DNA of 12,802 bases from JANLQX01 sp031418775. Lineage in GTDB: Bacteria; Actinomycetota; Acidimicrobiia; Acidimicrobiales; JANYDT01. Made by a program: the position numbers and the translations under genes. The DNA is taken from assembly GCA_031418775.1 (NCBI GenBank), contig JANOJN010000232.1, positions 1 through 12,802 of the forward strand. Reading direction: 5' to 3'. This document shows positions 7,170-12,802 of the stretch, piece after piece. Position 1 is the stretch's first letter. Every line of letters begins with the position of its first letter. The notes below the pieces were generated by a model. That model was given only the letters and a program-made list of their open reading frames with translations. It was not told the origin of the DNA and made no database searches.

Positions 7170-7287
7170 TCCGACGGCGCCGGAGCGGGTCGTCTACGGC
7201 CGCGGACGGGCGTCAACGTAACCGTCGGCGTTCCCTACGCTCGGAGACCGATTCACCGCCGCCAACGTTCCACTGACAGGTTCCCCG

Positions 7288-8130
7288 ATGCCCGAAGGCC
7301 ACACGATTCACCGCCTCGCCCGGGACCACACCCGTGATTTCGCCAAGCAACGGGTCACCGTGACCTCGCCACAAGGGCGGATGGCCGACGGGGCCGCAGT
7401 CGTGGACGGTCAGGTCCTTCGGGCCATCGACCCCTATGGCAAGCACCTCTTCTACCGCTTTGCCCCTCTCGGCACCCGGACCCGCAAAGCGGCCGGTGCC
7501 GATCCCCGGGTGACCACGATTCACGTGCACCTCGGCCTGTTCGGCAAGTTCAAACGCAGCGCAGCCCCGGGCGATGCGCCCCGAGACACCGTTCGAATGC
7601 GCATCGTCGGGGACAAATGGGCGGTCGACCTGACCGGCCCGACCGATTGCCGGATCATCGAGCCCGACGAGGAAGCGGTGATCCGAGCCCGTCTCGGCCC
7701 CGATCCGATCCGCGACGACGCCGATCCGGAGCTCGCCTGGGCGCGGATCGTCAAGCGCAAGTCGACGATCGGCGAGGCGCTCATGGACCAGAAGGTGATG
7801 GCGGGCGTCGGCAACGTCTACCGGGCCGAGTCGCTGTTCGTGCACGGCATCCACCCCAAACGCGCCGCCAACGCCGTCACCCGGTGGGAGTTCGACGCGC
7901 TGTGGTCGACGATCGTGCGGATGCTGCGCCAAGGGGTGGAGGACGCGCGGATCATCACGGTGGGAGACGACGAGTTGGCCGTCGACGGGGTACCGCGGCG
8001 ACGAATCCGCAGCAAGGAAGCGGTCTACGTCTACAAGAAGGACCACTGTCGCCGCTGCGGCACCCCCATCCAGCGGTGGGACCTCTCCGGCCGCTGGGCC
8101 TACGCCTGCCCCACCTGCCAGCCCGGCTGA
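7288..8130 (+). CDS. nei: Fpg/Nei-family DNA glycosylase/AP lyase (Nei1-like)
   Basis: This base-excision-repair enzyme removes oxidised bases and cleaves the abasic site. Its 280 residues start MPEGHTIHRLAR, with the catalytic Pro2 and Glu3, very like Mycobacterium Rv2464c (Nei1). The conserved lysine lies in GKHLFYRF (51-58). The helix-two-turn-helix region is about 150-220, with GVGNVYRAES at 173-182. The C-terminal zinc finger uses C254-x2-C257 and C274-x2-C277. All expected catalytic and metal residues are present. A polar stretch, GTRTRKAAGADPR (62-74), widens one N-domain loop. ATG at 7288 is fixed by the need for Pro at position 2; ACAGG lies 7 nt upstream. The stop codon lies inside the first stem of the repeat cluster that follows, probably a terminator. 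Confidence 0.95.
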   Translation: MPEGHTIHRLARDHTRDFAKQRVTVTSPQGRMADGAAVVDGQVLRAIDPYGKHLFYRFAPLGTRTRKAAGADPRVTTIHVHLGLFGKFKRSAAPGDAPRDTVRMRIVGDKWAVDLTGPTDCRIIEPDEEAVIRARLGPDPIRDDADPELAWARIVKRKSTIGEALMDQKVMAGVGNVYRAESLFVHGIHPKRAANAVTRWEFDALWSTIVRMLRQGVEDARIITVGDDELAVDGVPRRRIRSKEAVYVYKKDHCRRCGTPIQRWDLSGRWAYACPTCQPG

Positions 8131-8160
8131 CCCGTTCGAGGCCGCCACGCCTGGGTCAGC
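8126..8160 (+). terminator. Stem-loop overlapping the glycosylase stop codon
   Basis: gctgaccc (8126-8133), which contains the TGA stop, pairs exactly with gggtcagc (8153-8160) across a 19-nt loop. No T-run follows. It may end the glycosylase transcript. The right arm is also the first unit of the repeat cluster that follows, so the structure may be a by-product of that repeat. Confidence 0.35.
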
Positions 8161-8234
8161 TCACGTTCACCGGGTCGGCTGACGTTCACCGGGTCGGCTC
8201 ACGTTCACCGGCTCAGGTTCACCGGGTCGGCCTC
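8153..8234 (+). repeat. Tandem repeat, 19-bp unit
   Basis: Three consecutive 19-nt units, gggtcagctcacgttcacc (8153-8171), gggtcggctgacgttcacc (8172-8190) and gggtcggctcacgttcacc (8191-8209), differ at only one or two positions each. They are followed by a shortened 14-nt unit, ggctcaggttcacc (8210-8223), and a partial unit, gggtcggcctc (8224-8234). The array is non-coding and lies between the glycosylase and the next gene. Confidence 0.9.
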
Positions 8235-8245
8235 AGCGTCTTCTG

Positions 8246-8282
8246 GCGCGAGAGCCGACCCAGTGCGCGAGAGCCGACCCAG
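8246..8282 (-). repeat. Inverted copies of the repeat core, 19-bp period
   Basis: gcgcgagagccgacccag occurs twice, at 8246-8263 and 8265-8282, exactly 19 nt apart. Its gagccgaccc is the reverse complement of gggtcggctc in the forward array, so forward and inverted units can pair; for example 8191-8200 pairs with 8252-8261 over 10 bp. A further single gggtcggc lies at 8318-8325, and ggtgaacgt at 8359-8367 is the reverse complement of the acgttcacc half of the forward unit. Confidence 0.8.
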
Positions 8283-8389
8283 GAAGGTCACGACCGCCGC
8301 GATCGTTCGGAGTGATCGGGTCGGCGGACGCATGATTGTTTGTGAACGGCGGCGCAGAGGTGAACGTCGGTTCATCACACTCAGTGACC

Positions 8390-8980
8390 ATGGCGGCGTC
8401 GGAAACCGGTGCGACAGGTCTCGCCCGGTCGGTGACCCGGGCCGCTCGGGCCGCGTCGGACGGTCAACCTCTGCAGTCACTCCTCGACGATGAGCGGGCC
8501 GATGCCTCGGCGGAGCAGCGCAGCGCGCTGTTCTGGCGGGAGCGGGTCGACCAGGAATCGATGACGCTCCGTGGCGCGCTTCGTGCCGCCGCCGAATCCG
8601 GCGCATCGGCGCGTTGCGTCATGTCGAGCGGATCGGTTCGCCACGGGGTGATCGGCGCAGTCGGCCTCGACGTGGTCGAGTTGCAGGCCCGCGGTGGCCA
8701 ACGCGTGCTGCTCCCACTTGACAGGCTCCGCTCCGTCCGATTCCCCGGCACCCGCCTTCTCGCCTCCGACGCCGAAGCGTCGGCATGGACGCTTCGCTCG
8801 TGCCTCGGTGCCCTCGCTGAAGAACGAGCCGATGTGCGGCTCGTACTCGACGGAGGATCCGACGAGCAGGGCACGCTCGTGACGTGTGGCGTCGACGTGG
8901 TGGTGCTGCAGACCTTCGAGCGCGACCTCGCGTACGTGCCGCTCAGCGCCATCGGCGAAGTCGTGGTGATCGCCCGATGA
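8390..8980 (+). CDS. Protein of unknown function with two similar beta-rich segments
   Basis: I do not recognise a family. From ATG at 8390 the protein has 196 residues. The first 75 are charged and helical (SLLDDERADASAEQRSALFW). Two beta-rich segments then resemble each other: about 76-117 (ARCVMSSGSVRHGVIGAVGL, then DVVEL, then VLLPLDRLRSV) and 149-193 (VRLVLDGG, GTLVTCGVDVVVLQ, then YVPLSAIGEVVV). Each reads as a strand, a G-rich turn, 'GVDVVxLQ' and a final 'vPLxxIxxV', reminiscent of small barrel folds such as Sm-like or PRC-type domains. That comparison is inference. No membrane segment is seen. The start is uncertain: the frame continues up to TTG at 8336, with GTG at 8342 and 8360, and no start has a good Shine-Dalgarno sequence. 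It ends 20 nt before a converging helix-turn-helix gene. Confidence 0.72.
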   Translation: MAASETGATGLARSVTRAARAASDGQPLQSLLDDERADASAEQRSALFWRERVDQESMTLRGALRAAAESGASARCVMSSGSVRHGVIGAVGLDVVELQARGGQRVLLPLDRLRSVRFPGTRLLASDAEASAWTLRSCLGALAEERADVRLVLDGGSDEQGTLVTCGVDVVVLQTFERDLAYVPLSAIGEVVVIAR

Positions 8981-9000
8981 GCTATTGCGACTGCGAGCGG

Positions 9001-9237
9001 TCAGTAGCCGTCAGCCCCGGCGCCCTTGGCTTCGGGGTAGAGGTGGTCGAGCGTGCCGGGGGCGATCCGCGACGCCTCGATGAACGCGTCGATCTCGTGT
9101 TCGCGCAGACGAATGACCCGGCCGAACTTGTACGCCGGCACCAACCCTTCATCGACGAACTTGTACAGGGTGCGGAGGGAGACGCCGAGGCGTTCCGCCG
9201 CTTGATTGGAACTCAACCACTTCGGTTCCTGGGCCAT
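9001..9237 (-). CDS. Excisionase-type helix-turn-helix DNA-binding protein
   Basis: This 78-residue protein consists of little more than a MerR-like winged helix-turn-helix of the excisionase (HTH_17) class. Residues 7-56 read WLSSNQAAERLGVS, then RTLYKFVDEGLVPAYKFGR, then VIRLREHEIDAFIEA. This is helix, turn, recognition helix and wing, followed by a short tail (PGTLDHLYPE). Known: such proteins act as Xis factors in mobile elements or as small transcription regulators in actinobacteria, BldC being a distant example. No integrase is nearby, so a regulatory role is likelier. ATG at 9237 is chosen because the domain begins just after it. GTG at 9252 is possible. TACGCT at 9249-9244 would place a transcript start near the ATG, suggesting a leaderless message. 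The gene diverges from the Tad pilus operon and shares its 90-nt promoter region. Confidence 0.87.
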   Translation of the reverse strand: MAQEPKWLSSNQAAERLGVSLRTLYKFVDEGLVPAYKFGRVIRLREHEIDAFIEASRIAPGTLDHLYPEAKGAGADGY

Positions 9238-9254
9238 CTCCCTAGCGTACACAG

Positions 9255-9278
9255 GGGATTTGAATCCCTTACATGTAA
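9255..9278. promoter_or_regulatory. Two adjacent palindromes in the HTH/Tad divergent region
   Basis: gggatt-tg-aatccc (9255-9268) is followed at once by the perfect 10-bp palindrome ttacatgtaa (9269-9278). Both lie between the helix-turn-helix start (9237) and the -35 box proposed for the Tad operon (9280-9285). This position suits operators bound by a dimeric or cooperative regulator such as the adjacent HTH protein. The assignment is inferred from position and symmetry only. Confidence 0.4.
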
Positions 9279-9279
9279 T

Positions 9280-9307
9280 TTGACGAACCTCCTTGTCTTT
9301 CTAGTAA
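9280..9307 (+). promoter_or_regulatory. Probable promoter of the Tad pilus operon
   Basis: TTGACG at 9280-9285 and TAGTAA at 9302-9307 are separated by 16 nt, close to the sigma-70-type consensus. They lie in the most AT-rich stretch noticed in the window. Transcription would begin near 9313-9316, leaving only about 12-15 nt before ATG 9328. That agrees with the lack of a Shine-Dalgarno sequence there. Confidence 0.45.
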
Positions 9308-9327
9308 TGAAGATGTAGACCCGTGCC

Positions 9328-10089
9328 ATGGTGGATGTTTCCCTACGGAACGGCGATGGGCAGTCGAGGTCGGCGTCGACCCGCCCGACGGCCGCACGCC
9401 GCCACCGCATCGGTGGCGGACCCAGTGCCCTCCCCAACGCGCGGGCGATCGTCGGGGCGCTGCTCTGCGTGAGTGCCGCGTTGGTGGCCTGGTACGCCTC
9501 GGCTGGTCGCGCCGACGTCCCGATGCGGCCCCTGGTCGTCGCCTCACGGGACATCTCGGCCGGGATGCTCGTGTCCGCCGAGGATCTACGCGTCGACGAC
9601 GTGGTGATCACGCCCGAGCTCCGCGTGCGGACCTTCGGCGATCCGACCCAGGTGGTCGGCCGGGTTGCGCTCGGACCGATTGCCTCCGGTGACCCGATCC
9701 TGCAAAGCGCGACCGATGGCGGTGACACTCTCGCGCCGAAGCGTCAGTTCTCCCTGAGCCTTCCGGTGGCCGCGGCGGTCGGTGGTTCGCTCCGCAGCGG
9801 CGACACCGTCGATGTGCTGGCCACCGTCGAGCGCGACGGAACCGACGTCACCGAGACCCTCGCCCGCAGCATCCTTGTATCCCGGGTGACCGGAAGTGAC
9901 GCCAACGTCATGAGCCCGACCGGTGACCGCCTCATCACGTTCTCGGTCCCCGCTGATCTCGACGTCGAAGCGCTCGTGAACGCCGCGACCACCGGCAAGG
10001 TGCACCTCGTCCGCACGACGGGAACGGCGAGCGCGACGTCTTTTCCTTCGACCGAAGCCGCGCAGGCGGGCGCGGAAGGTCCGAGCTGA
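9328..10089 (+). CDS. cpaB: CpaB-like Flp pilus assembly protein (SAF domain)
   Basis: This 253-residue protein has an Arg-rich cytoplasmic head (1-38), one membrane span at about 39-57 (ARAIVGALLCVSAALVAWYA) and a SAF domain at about 67-128 (RPLVVASRDISAGMLVSAED, then GRVALGPIASGDPI). A RcpC/CpaB-like region follows, with SLSLPVAAAVGGSLRSGDTVDVLATV at about 142-167. Known: CpaB/RcpC proteins are anchored in the inner membrane of Tad/Flp systems and help assemble or stabilise the pilus envelope complex. The Gly/Thr/Ala-rich tail after about 232 is probably disordered. ATG 9328 has no Shine-Dalgarno sequence but lies just downstream of the promoter-like boxes. Its TGA overlaps the next ATG by one base (TGATG), so it is the first gene of the Tad operon seen here. 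Confidence 0.85.
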   Translation: MVDVSLRNGDGQSRSASTRPTAARRHRIGGGPSALPNARAIVGALLCVSAALVAWYASAGRADVPMRPLVVASRDISAGMLVSAEDLRVDDVVITPELRVRTFGDPTQVVGRVALGPIASGDPILQSATDGGDTLAPKRQFSLSLPVAAAVGGSLRSGDTVDVLATVERDGTDVTETLARSILVSRVTGSDANVMSPTGDRLITFSVPADLDVEALVNAATTGKVHLVRTTGTASATSFPSTEAAQAGAEGPS

Positions 10090-11396
10090 TGACCGGCCGC
10101 TACCTTCTCGTCACTCTGGCGCGGCCGCGGGCACCGTGGCTCGACCGGGTGGTACAGCTTGCGAACAGCGGCGCCATCGCGGCGGAGGTCCACCAGTGCG
10201 TGGGCCTCGTCGATCTCCTTGCCCAGGTCGGACCGAGCCGTCGGGTGTCGGCGGTCCTGCTCGACGGCGGCGCTCACGGCGTCGACCGCGACCTCGTCCA
10301 TGGCCTTCGAGCGTCGTCGATCGCCGTCCTCGTCATTGCCGATCCGCAGGCATCCCACGACTGGAATCTGCTCGGTGCCGACGCCGTCGTGGCACGAGAT
10401 TTCGCGCCGCACGACATGCTCGACTCCCTCGTCCGATGCGCGCGCCCGGTGCCGAATGCCGACTTTGCCGACTACGAAGCGGCAGGGGTTCCCACACCGG
10501 GGTCGTCACCCTGGGATGGGGCGCTGGTCGCCGTGATCGGTCCCGGAGGGACAGGTGTTTCGACCGTTGCGATCGCTGCCGCTCAGGGACTTGCGCGGGC
10601 CGGCCGGGGACCCGATCACTCCACTGCGCTGATCGACCTGCGACGGTGCGCAGAACAGGCGATGCTCCACGACATCGATCCGACCTCGCCCGGTCTGCTC
10701 GAGCTTGTTGACCTCTGCCGTCTCGGTAGCCCTGACGACGACGCCGTGCGCGCCCAGTTCTCCGGAATCGCCAACGGCGGCTACGACCTCCTGCCCGGAC
10801 TTCGCCGCAGCCGTCTGTGGACTCAGTTGCGGCCGGCGTCGTCCCAGCAGGCGCTGAACGCGGTCGCGCGGACCTACGCGCATGTGGTTGCCGACCTCGA
10901 TGGCGAGGTCGAAGGCGAAAGCGACAACGGGTCGATCGACCTGGACGAACGACACCAGCTCACGCGCCTCGCCCTGCAGCAGGCGGCGGTCGTGCTCGTC
11001 GTCGGACACTCGTCCATGAAGGGGATGCATTCGGTCGCCCGGCTGATACGCGACGTTGTCGAGTTCGGTGTCCACCCGAACCTGCTGCAGCCGGTGTTCA
11101 ACCACGCCGCCAACGGATCACGGGCGCGTGCCGGATATTCCGCGGCGCTCGCCGAGCTGACCACGGGTCTCGGACTCGCCGCATCGCCGGTGTTCCTTCC
11201 GACCCGTGACATCGACGACCGGCTCCGAGCGCTGGTGCCGTTCCCGAACGCGATCGTCGCTCCGATCCAAGGTGCGATCGAGGCCCATTTCCGGCTCACC
11301 GATCGGCCCGGCGCGTCGGCCAATGCCTCCCGTTTGCCGCACGACGCCCAGCGCGTTGATCGCGGGTTTCTGGGGCGATGGAAGACGGCGTCATGA
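10089..11396 (+). CDS. TadZ/CpaE-like MinD-family protein with altered P-loop
   Basis: This 435-residue protein is laid out as in TadZ/CpaE pilus-positioning proteins: a receiver-like N-terminal domain (about 3-120, with VSAVLLDGG and SIAVLVIADP) and a MinD/ParA-like domain from about 145. The P-loop reads VIGPGGTGVST (149-159). Both lysines of the deviant Walker A motif are absent: the signature Lys is Pro152 and the core Lys is Val157. Later strands read TALIDLRR (179-186), AHVVADLDGEV (264-274) and VVLVVGHSS (301-309). Known: several CpaE/TadZ proteins lack the core lysine and localise pili without normal ATP turnover. That suggests a scaffolding role at the cell pole or septum here. GGAAGG lies 9 nt before ATG 10089, and the stop overlaps the tadA start as ATGA. 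CpaE, TadZ or Ssd-like are all acceptable names. Confidence 0.83.
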   Translation: MTGRYLLVTLARPRAPWLDRVVQLANSGAIAAEVHQCVGLVDLLAQVGPSRRVSAVLLDGGAHGVDRDLVHGLRASSIAVLVIADPQASHDWNLLGADAVVARDFAPHDMLDSLVRCARPVPNADFADYEAAGVPTPGSSPWDGALVAVIGPGGTGVSTVAIAAAQGLARAGRGPDHSTALIDLRRCAEQAMLHDIDPTSPGLLELVDLCRLGSPDDDAVRAQFSGIANGGYDLLPGLRRSRLWTQLRPASSQQALNAVARTYAHVVADLDGEVEGESDNGSIDLDERHQLTRLALQQAAVVLVVGHSSMKGMHSVARLIRDVVEFGVHPNLLQPVFNHAANGSRARAGYSAALAELTTGLGLAASPVFLPTRDIDDRLRALVPFPNAIVAPIQGAIEAHFRLTDRPGASANASRLPHDAQRVDRGFLGRWKTAS

Positions 11397-12763
11397 GCAT
11401 CACCGACTACTCGCCCGCGGCCGAAGTCGGAGCGGGTACACGGACCTCCGACGAGTTGTTCCACCGCCCGCCTCTGCTCGCCATCGAGGAACGCGTGCGG
11501 GAGCGCTCCAAGGCCGAGCGACTCGACATGTCGCAACCCGGCGCGCTCGGTCGGCTGCGGTCCCTCATCGTCGAAGAGGCCACCACGTGGCGCATGCTCC
11601 ACGAGCGCGGCGTCGTCGGCTTCGACGTGGCCGACATCGACGCGCTCACGACGAGAGCGCTGCGCAACATCGCCGGCTACGGCCCCCTCGAGGAACTGTT
11701 GGATGATGACTCGGTCTTCGAGATCATGGTGAACGGTCCGTACGCGATCTTCGTCAAACGCCATGACGGAACTGCCGGCTTCCATCACGAGGTCTTCCAC
11801 GACGACGACCACGTGCTTCGGACCGTGACGAAGCTCCTCGACGACAACGCGTCGGGATCGCACCGCAAACTCGACCCGTCCGAAGGGCTGCAGGATGCGC
11901 AGCTCGAAAACGGCGCGCGGCTGCACCTCGTCCACGGCGACATCGCCAGGGACGGGCATCTGCTCCTCAACATCCGCAAGCACCGAGGTCTGGCGTTTCG
12001 CACTCTCGACGAACTCGTCCGTCGACGCATGTTCGACCACTCCTCGGCCGACCTCGTCAAGGCATTCGTCGCCGCGCGAGCGACGGTCATCGTCTCAGGA
12101 GCTCCAGGGTCGGGGAAGACGACGCTGCTCTCGTGCTGCCTCGCCGAGCTCGACCCGACGCTGCGGGTCGTCACCGCGGAGGAGGTCTTCGAAATAGATG
12201 TTCCTCTGCCGAACGTAGCGGCAATGCAGACACGGCCGCCGCGTGTCGACCGCGGTGAAGTGGACCTTCGACGGCTCGTCGCCGGGTTCCTCCGCATGGC
12301 CCCCGACATCGCCGTTGTCGGGGAGGTACGCGACCGCGAGGCGCTGGCCTTTCTCCTCACCCTGTCGTCCGGTGTCAAGGGCTACACCACGCTCCACGCG
12401 GGATCGGCCCGACAGGCATTGAGCAGACTGCGGTTCGTCGCCCAACTCGCCGACGTCGGCAGCGAGATCCCACTCAGCGCTCTGCAGGGACTGATCAGCG
12501 AGTCCGTCGACGTCGTCATCCAGTGCGAGCGCACCGCGTCCGGGCCGCGAGTTACCGAAGTGATCGCCGTCGAGGAATTGCAGGGCGCGTCGGACGGCAC
12601 TGCGTTCACCACGACCGAACTGCTCCGCCGACCGCACCCCGAAGCAGAACTCCACTGGACGGGACAGGTACCGGTACGGCTCGCCCGCCTCTTCGAGTCG
12701 CGCGGTCTCGACCTGATCGCACTTCTCCACCGCTGCAACCGGGTGGAGGAGACAGAACAGTGA
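11393..12763 (+). CDS. tadA: TadA/CpaF secretion ATPase of the Tad pilus
   Basis: This is the cytoplasmic hexameric motor ATPase that powers Flp pilus assembly, 456 residues long. Seen: an N-terminal helical domain (about 50-95) leading to GYGPLEELLDDDSVFEIMVNGP (95-116, typical of CpaF), then Walker A GAPGSGKTT (236-244). The acidic box follows as TAEEVFEI (261-268), then Walker B-region MAPDIAVVGEVRDREA (302-317) and the His box TTLHAGSARQALSRL (332-346). All ATPase elements are present, and the acidic box is the EE form found in many actinobacterial relatives rather than IEDTAEL. ATG 11393 is chosen because it overlaps the tadZ stop as ATGA; an in-frame ATG 15 nt earlier (11378) is possible. 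The C-terminus after about 395 carries a less conserved tail. The stop overlaps the next start as GTGA. Confidence 0.95.
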   Translation: MSITDYSPAAEVGAGTRTSDELFHRPPLLAIEERVRERSKAERLDMSQPGALGRLRSLIVEEATTWRMLHERGVVGFDVADIDALTTRALRNIAGYGPLEELLDDDSVFEIMVNGPYAIFVKRHDGTAGFHHEVFHDDDHVLRTVTKLLDDNASGSHRKLDPSEGLQDAQLENGARLHLVHGDIARDGHLLLNIRKHRGLAFRTLDELVRRRMFDHSSADLVKAFVAARATVIVSGAPGSGKTTLLSCCLAELDPTLRVVTAEEVFEIDVPLPNVAAMQTRPPRVDRGEVDLRRLVAGFLRMAPDIAVVGEVRDREALAFLLTLSSGVKGYTTLHAGSARQALSRLRFVAQLADVGSEIPLSALQGLISESVDVVIQCERTASGPRVTEVIAVEELQGASDGTAFTTTELLRRPHPEAELHWTGQVPVRLARLFESRGLDLIALLHRCNRVEETEQ

Positions 12764-12802
12764 ACGCGACGCGCGACACGGTTGCGTTCGCCGCGGCACT
12801 TC
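12760..12802 (+). CDS. Start of next Tad operon gene, probably tadB (cut by window edge)
   Basis: GTG at 12760-12762 overlaps the tadA stop (GTGA). A strong GGAGGAG at 12745-12751 lies 8 nt upstream, so a real start is likely. Only 14 codons are visible (MNATRDTVAFAAAL), turning hydrophobic at the end, as expected for a membrane protein. In Tad operons the inner-membrane platform gene tadB usually follows tadA. The identity is inferred from order alone. Confidence 0.55.
   Translation, partial: MNATRDTVAFAAAL

Noticed and set aside
7201..7260. Possible -10 box TACGCT at 7236-7241 upstream of the glycosylase
   Set aside because: No acceptable -35 box lies 16-18 nt upstream, and a six-base match of this quality is common by chance.
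8153..8282. The 19-bp repeats as a CRISPR array
   Set aside because: The units are directly adjacent with no unique spacers, are only 19 nt long, occur in both orientations, and no cas gene is nearby.
9250..9270. Minus-strand AGGGATTCAAATCCCCT resembles a tRNA T-arm, suggesting an attachment site next to an excisionase-type gene
   Set aside because: The stem has a mismatch next to the loop, no anticodon or D-arm can be found beside it, and no integrase is in the window. It is better read as a palindrome in a promoter region.
10874..12040. A 388-codon minus-strand frame opposite tadZ and tadA
   Set aside because: It crosses two well-supported plus-strand genes and has no family motif.

Overview
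The window is a gene-dense, high-GC stretch of a bacterial chromosome. GTG and TTG start candidates are frequent, neighbouring genes often overlap by 1-4 nt, and the gene content looks actinobacterial: a PhoH-YbeY-CNNM-Era run, an Rv2464c-like MPEGHT DNA glycosylase, and a Tad/Flp pilus operon with CpaB, TadZ and TadA. I infer Actinomycetota, possibly class Acidimicrobiia. The class is a guess from the overall protein style and not a demonstrated placement.

Region by region. (1) 1-2518, plus strand: the 3' part of an acyl-CoA dehydrogenase-fold flavoprotein, an APH/choline-kinase-fold phosphotransferase (the pairing seen fused in ACAD10/ACAD11), and a small helical protein of unknown function joined to the kinase gene by an ATGA overlap. 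(2) 2519-2660: a convergent intergenic region with an 18-bp perfect inverted repeat, probably a bidirectional terminator. (3) 2661-7113, minus strand: HIT hydrolase, phoH, two possible micro-ORFs, ybeY, a CNNM/CBS membrane protein and era. This is a ribosome/RNA-maturation housekeeping operon transcribed from right to left. (4) 7114-7287: a divergent intergenic region with an operator-like inverted repeat. (5) 7288-8130, plus strand: a Nei-type DNA glycosylase, followed by a 19-bp-period repeat cluster (8126-8282) with copies in both orientations. (6) 8390-8980: an unrecognised protein with two similar beta-rich segments, ending 20 nt from a convergent excisionase-type helix-turn-helix gene (9001-9237, minus). 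(7) 9238-9327: a short, relatively AT-rich divergent promoter region with two palindromes and a recognisable -35/-10 pair. (8) 9328 to the right edge, plus strand: cpaB-like, tadZ/cpaE-like and tadA/cpaF genes, and the first codons of a further gene (expected tadB), every junction overlapping by 1 or 4 nt.

How the genes work together: the minus-strand block couples RNA/ribosome factors (PhoH, YbeY, Era) by overlapping or nearly abutting reading frames. The right-hand block is the start of a type IVc (Tad/Flp) pilus machine: CpaB in the periplasm or envelope, TadZ as the positioning MinD-like protein, TadA as the motor. The helix-turn-helix gene shares its promoter region with this operon and is a plausible but unproven regulator of it. 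No tRNA, rRNA, CRISPR array, insertion sequence or integrase was seen, and no stretch longer than 300 nt lacks a gene. I found no clear candidate for a wholly new multi-gene system. The most unusual items are the ATGA-linked micro-ORF chain between phoH and ybeY, the 19-bp repeat cluster after the glycosylase, and the lysine-less P-loop of the TadZ-like protein.
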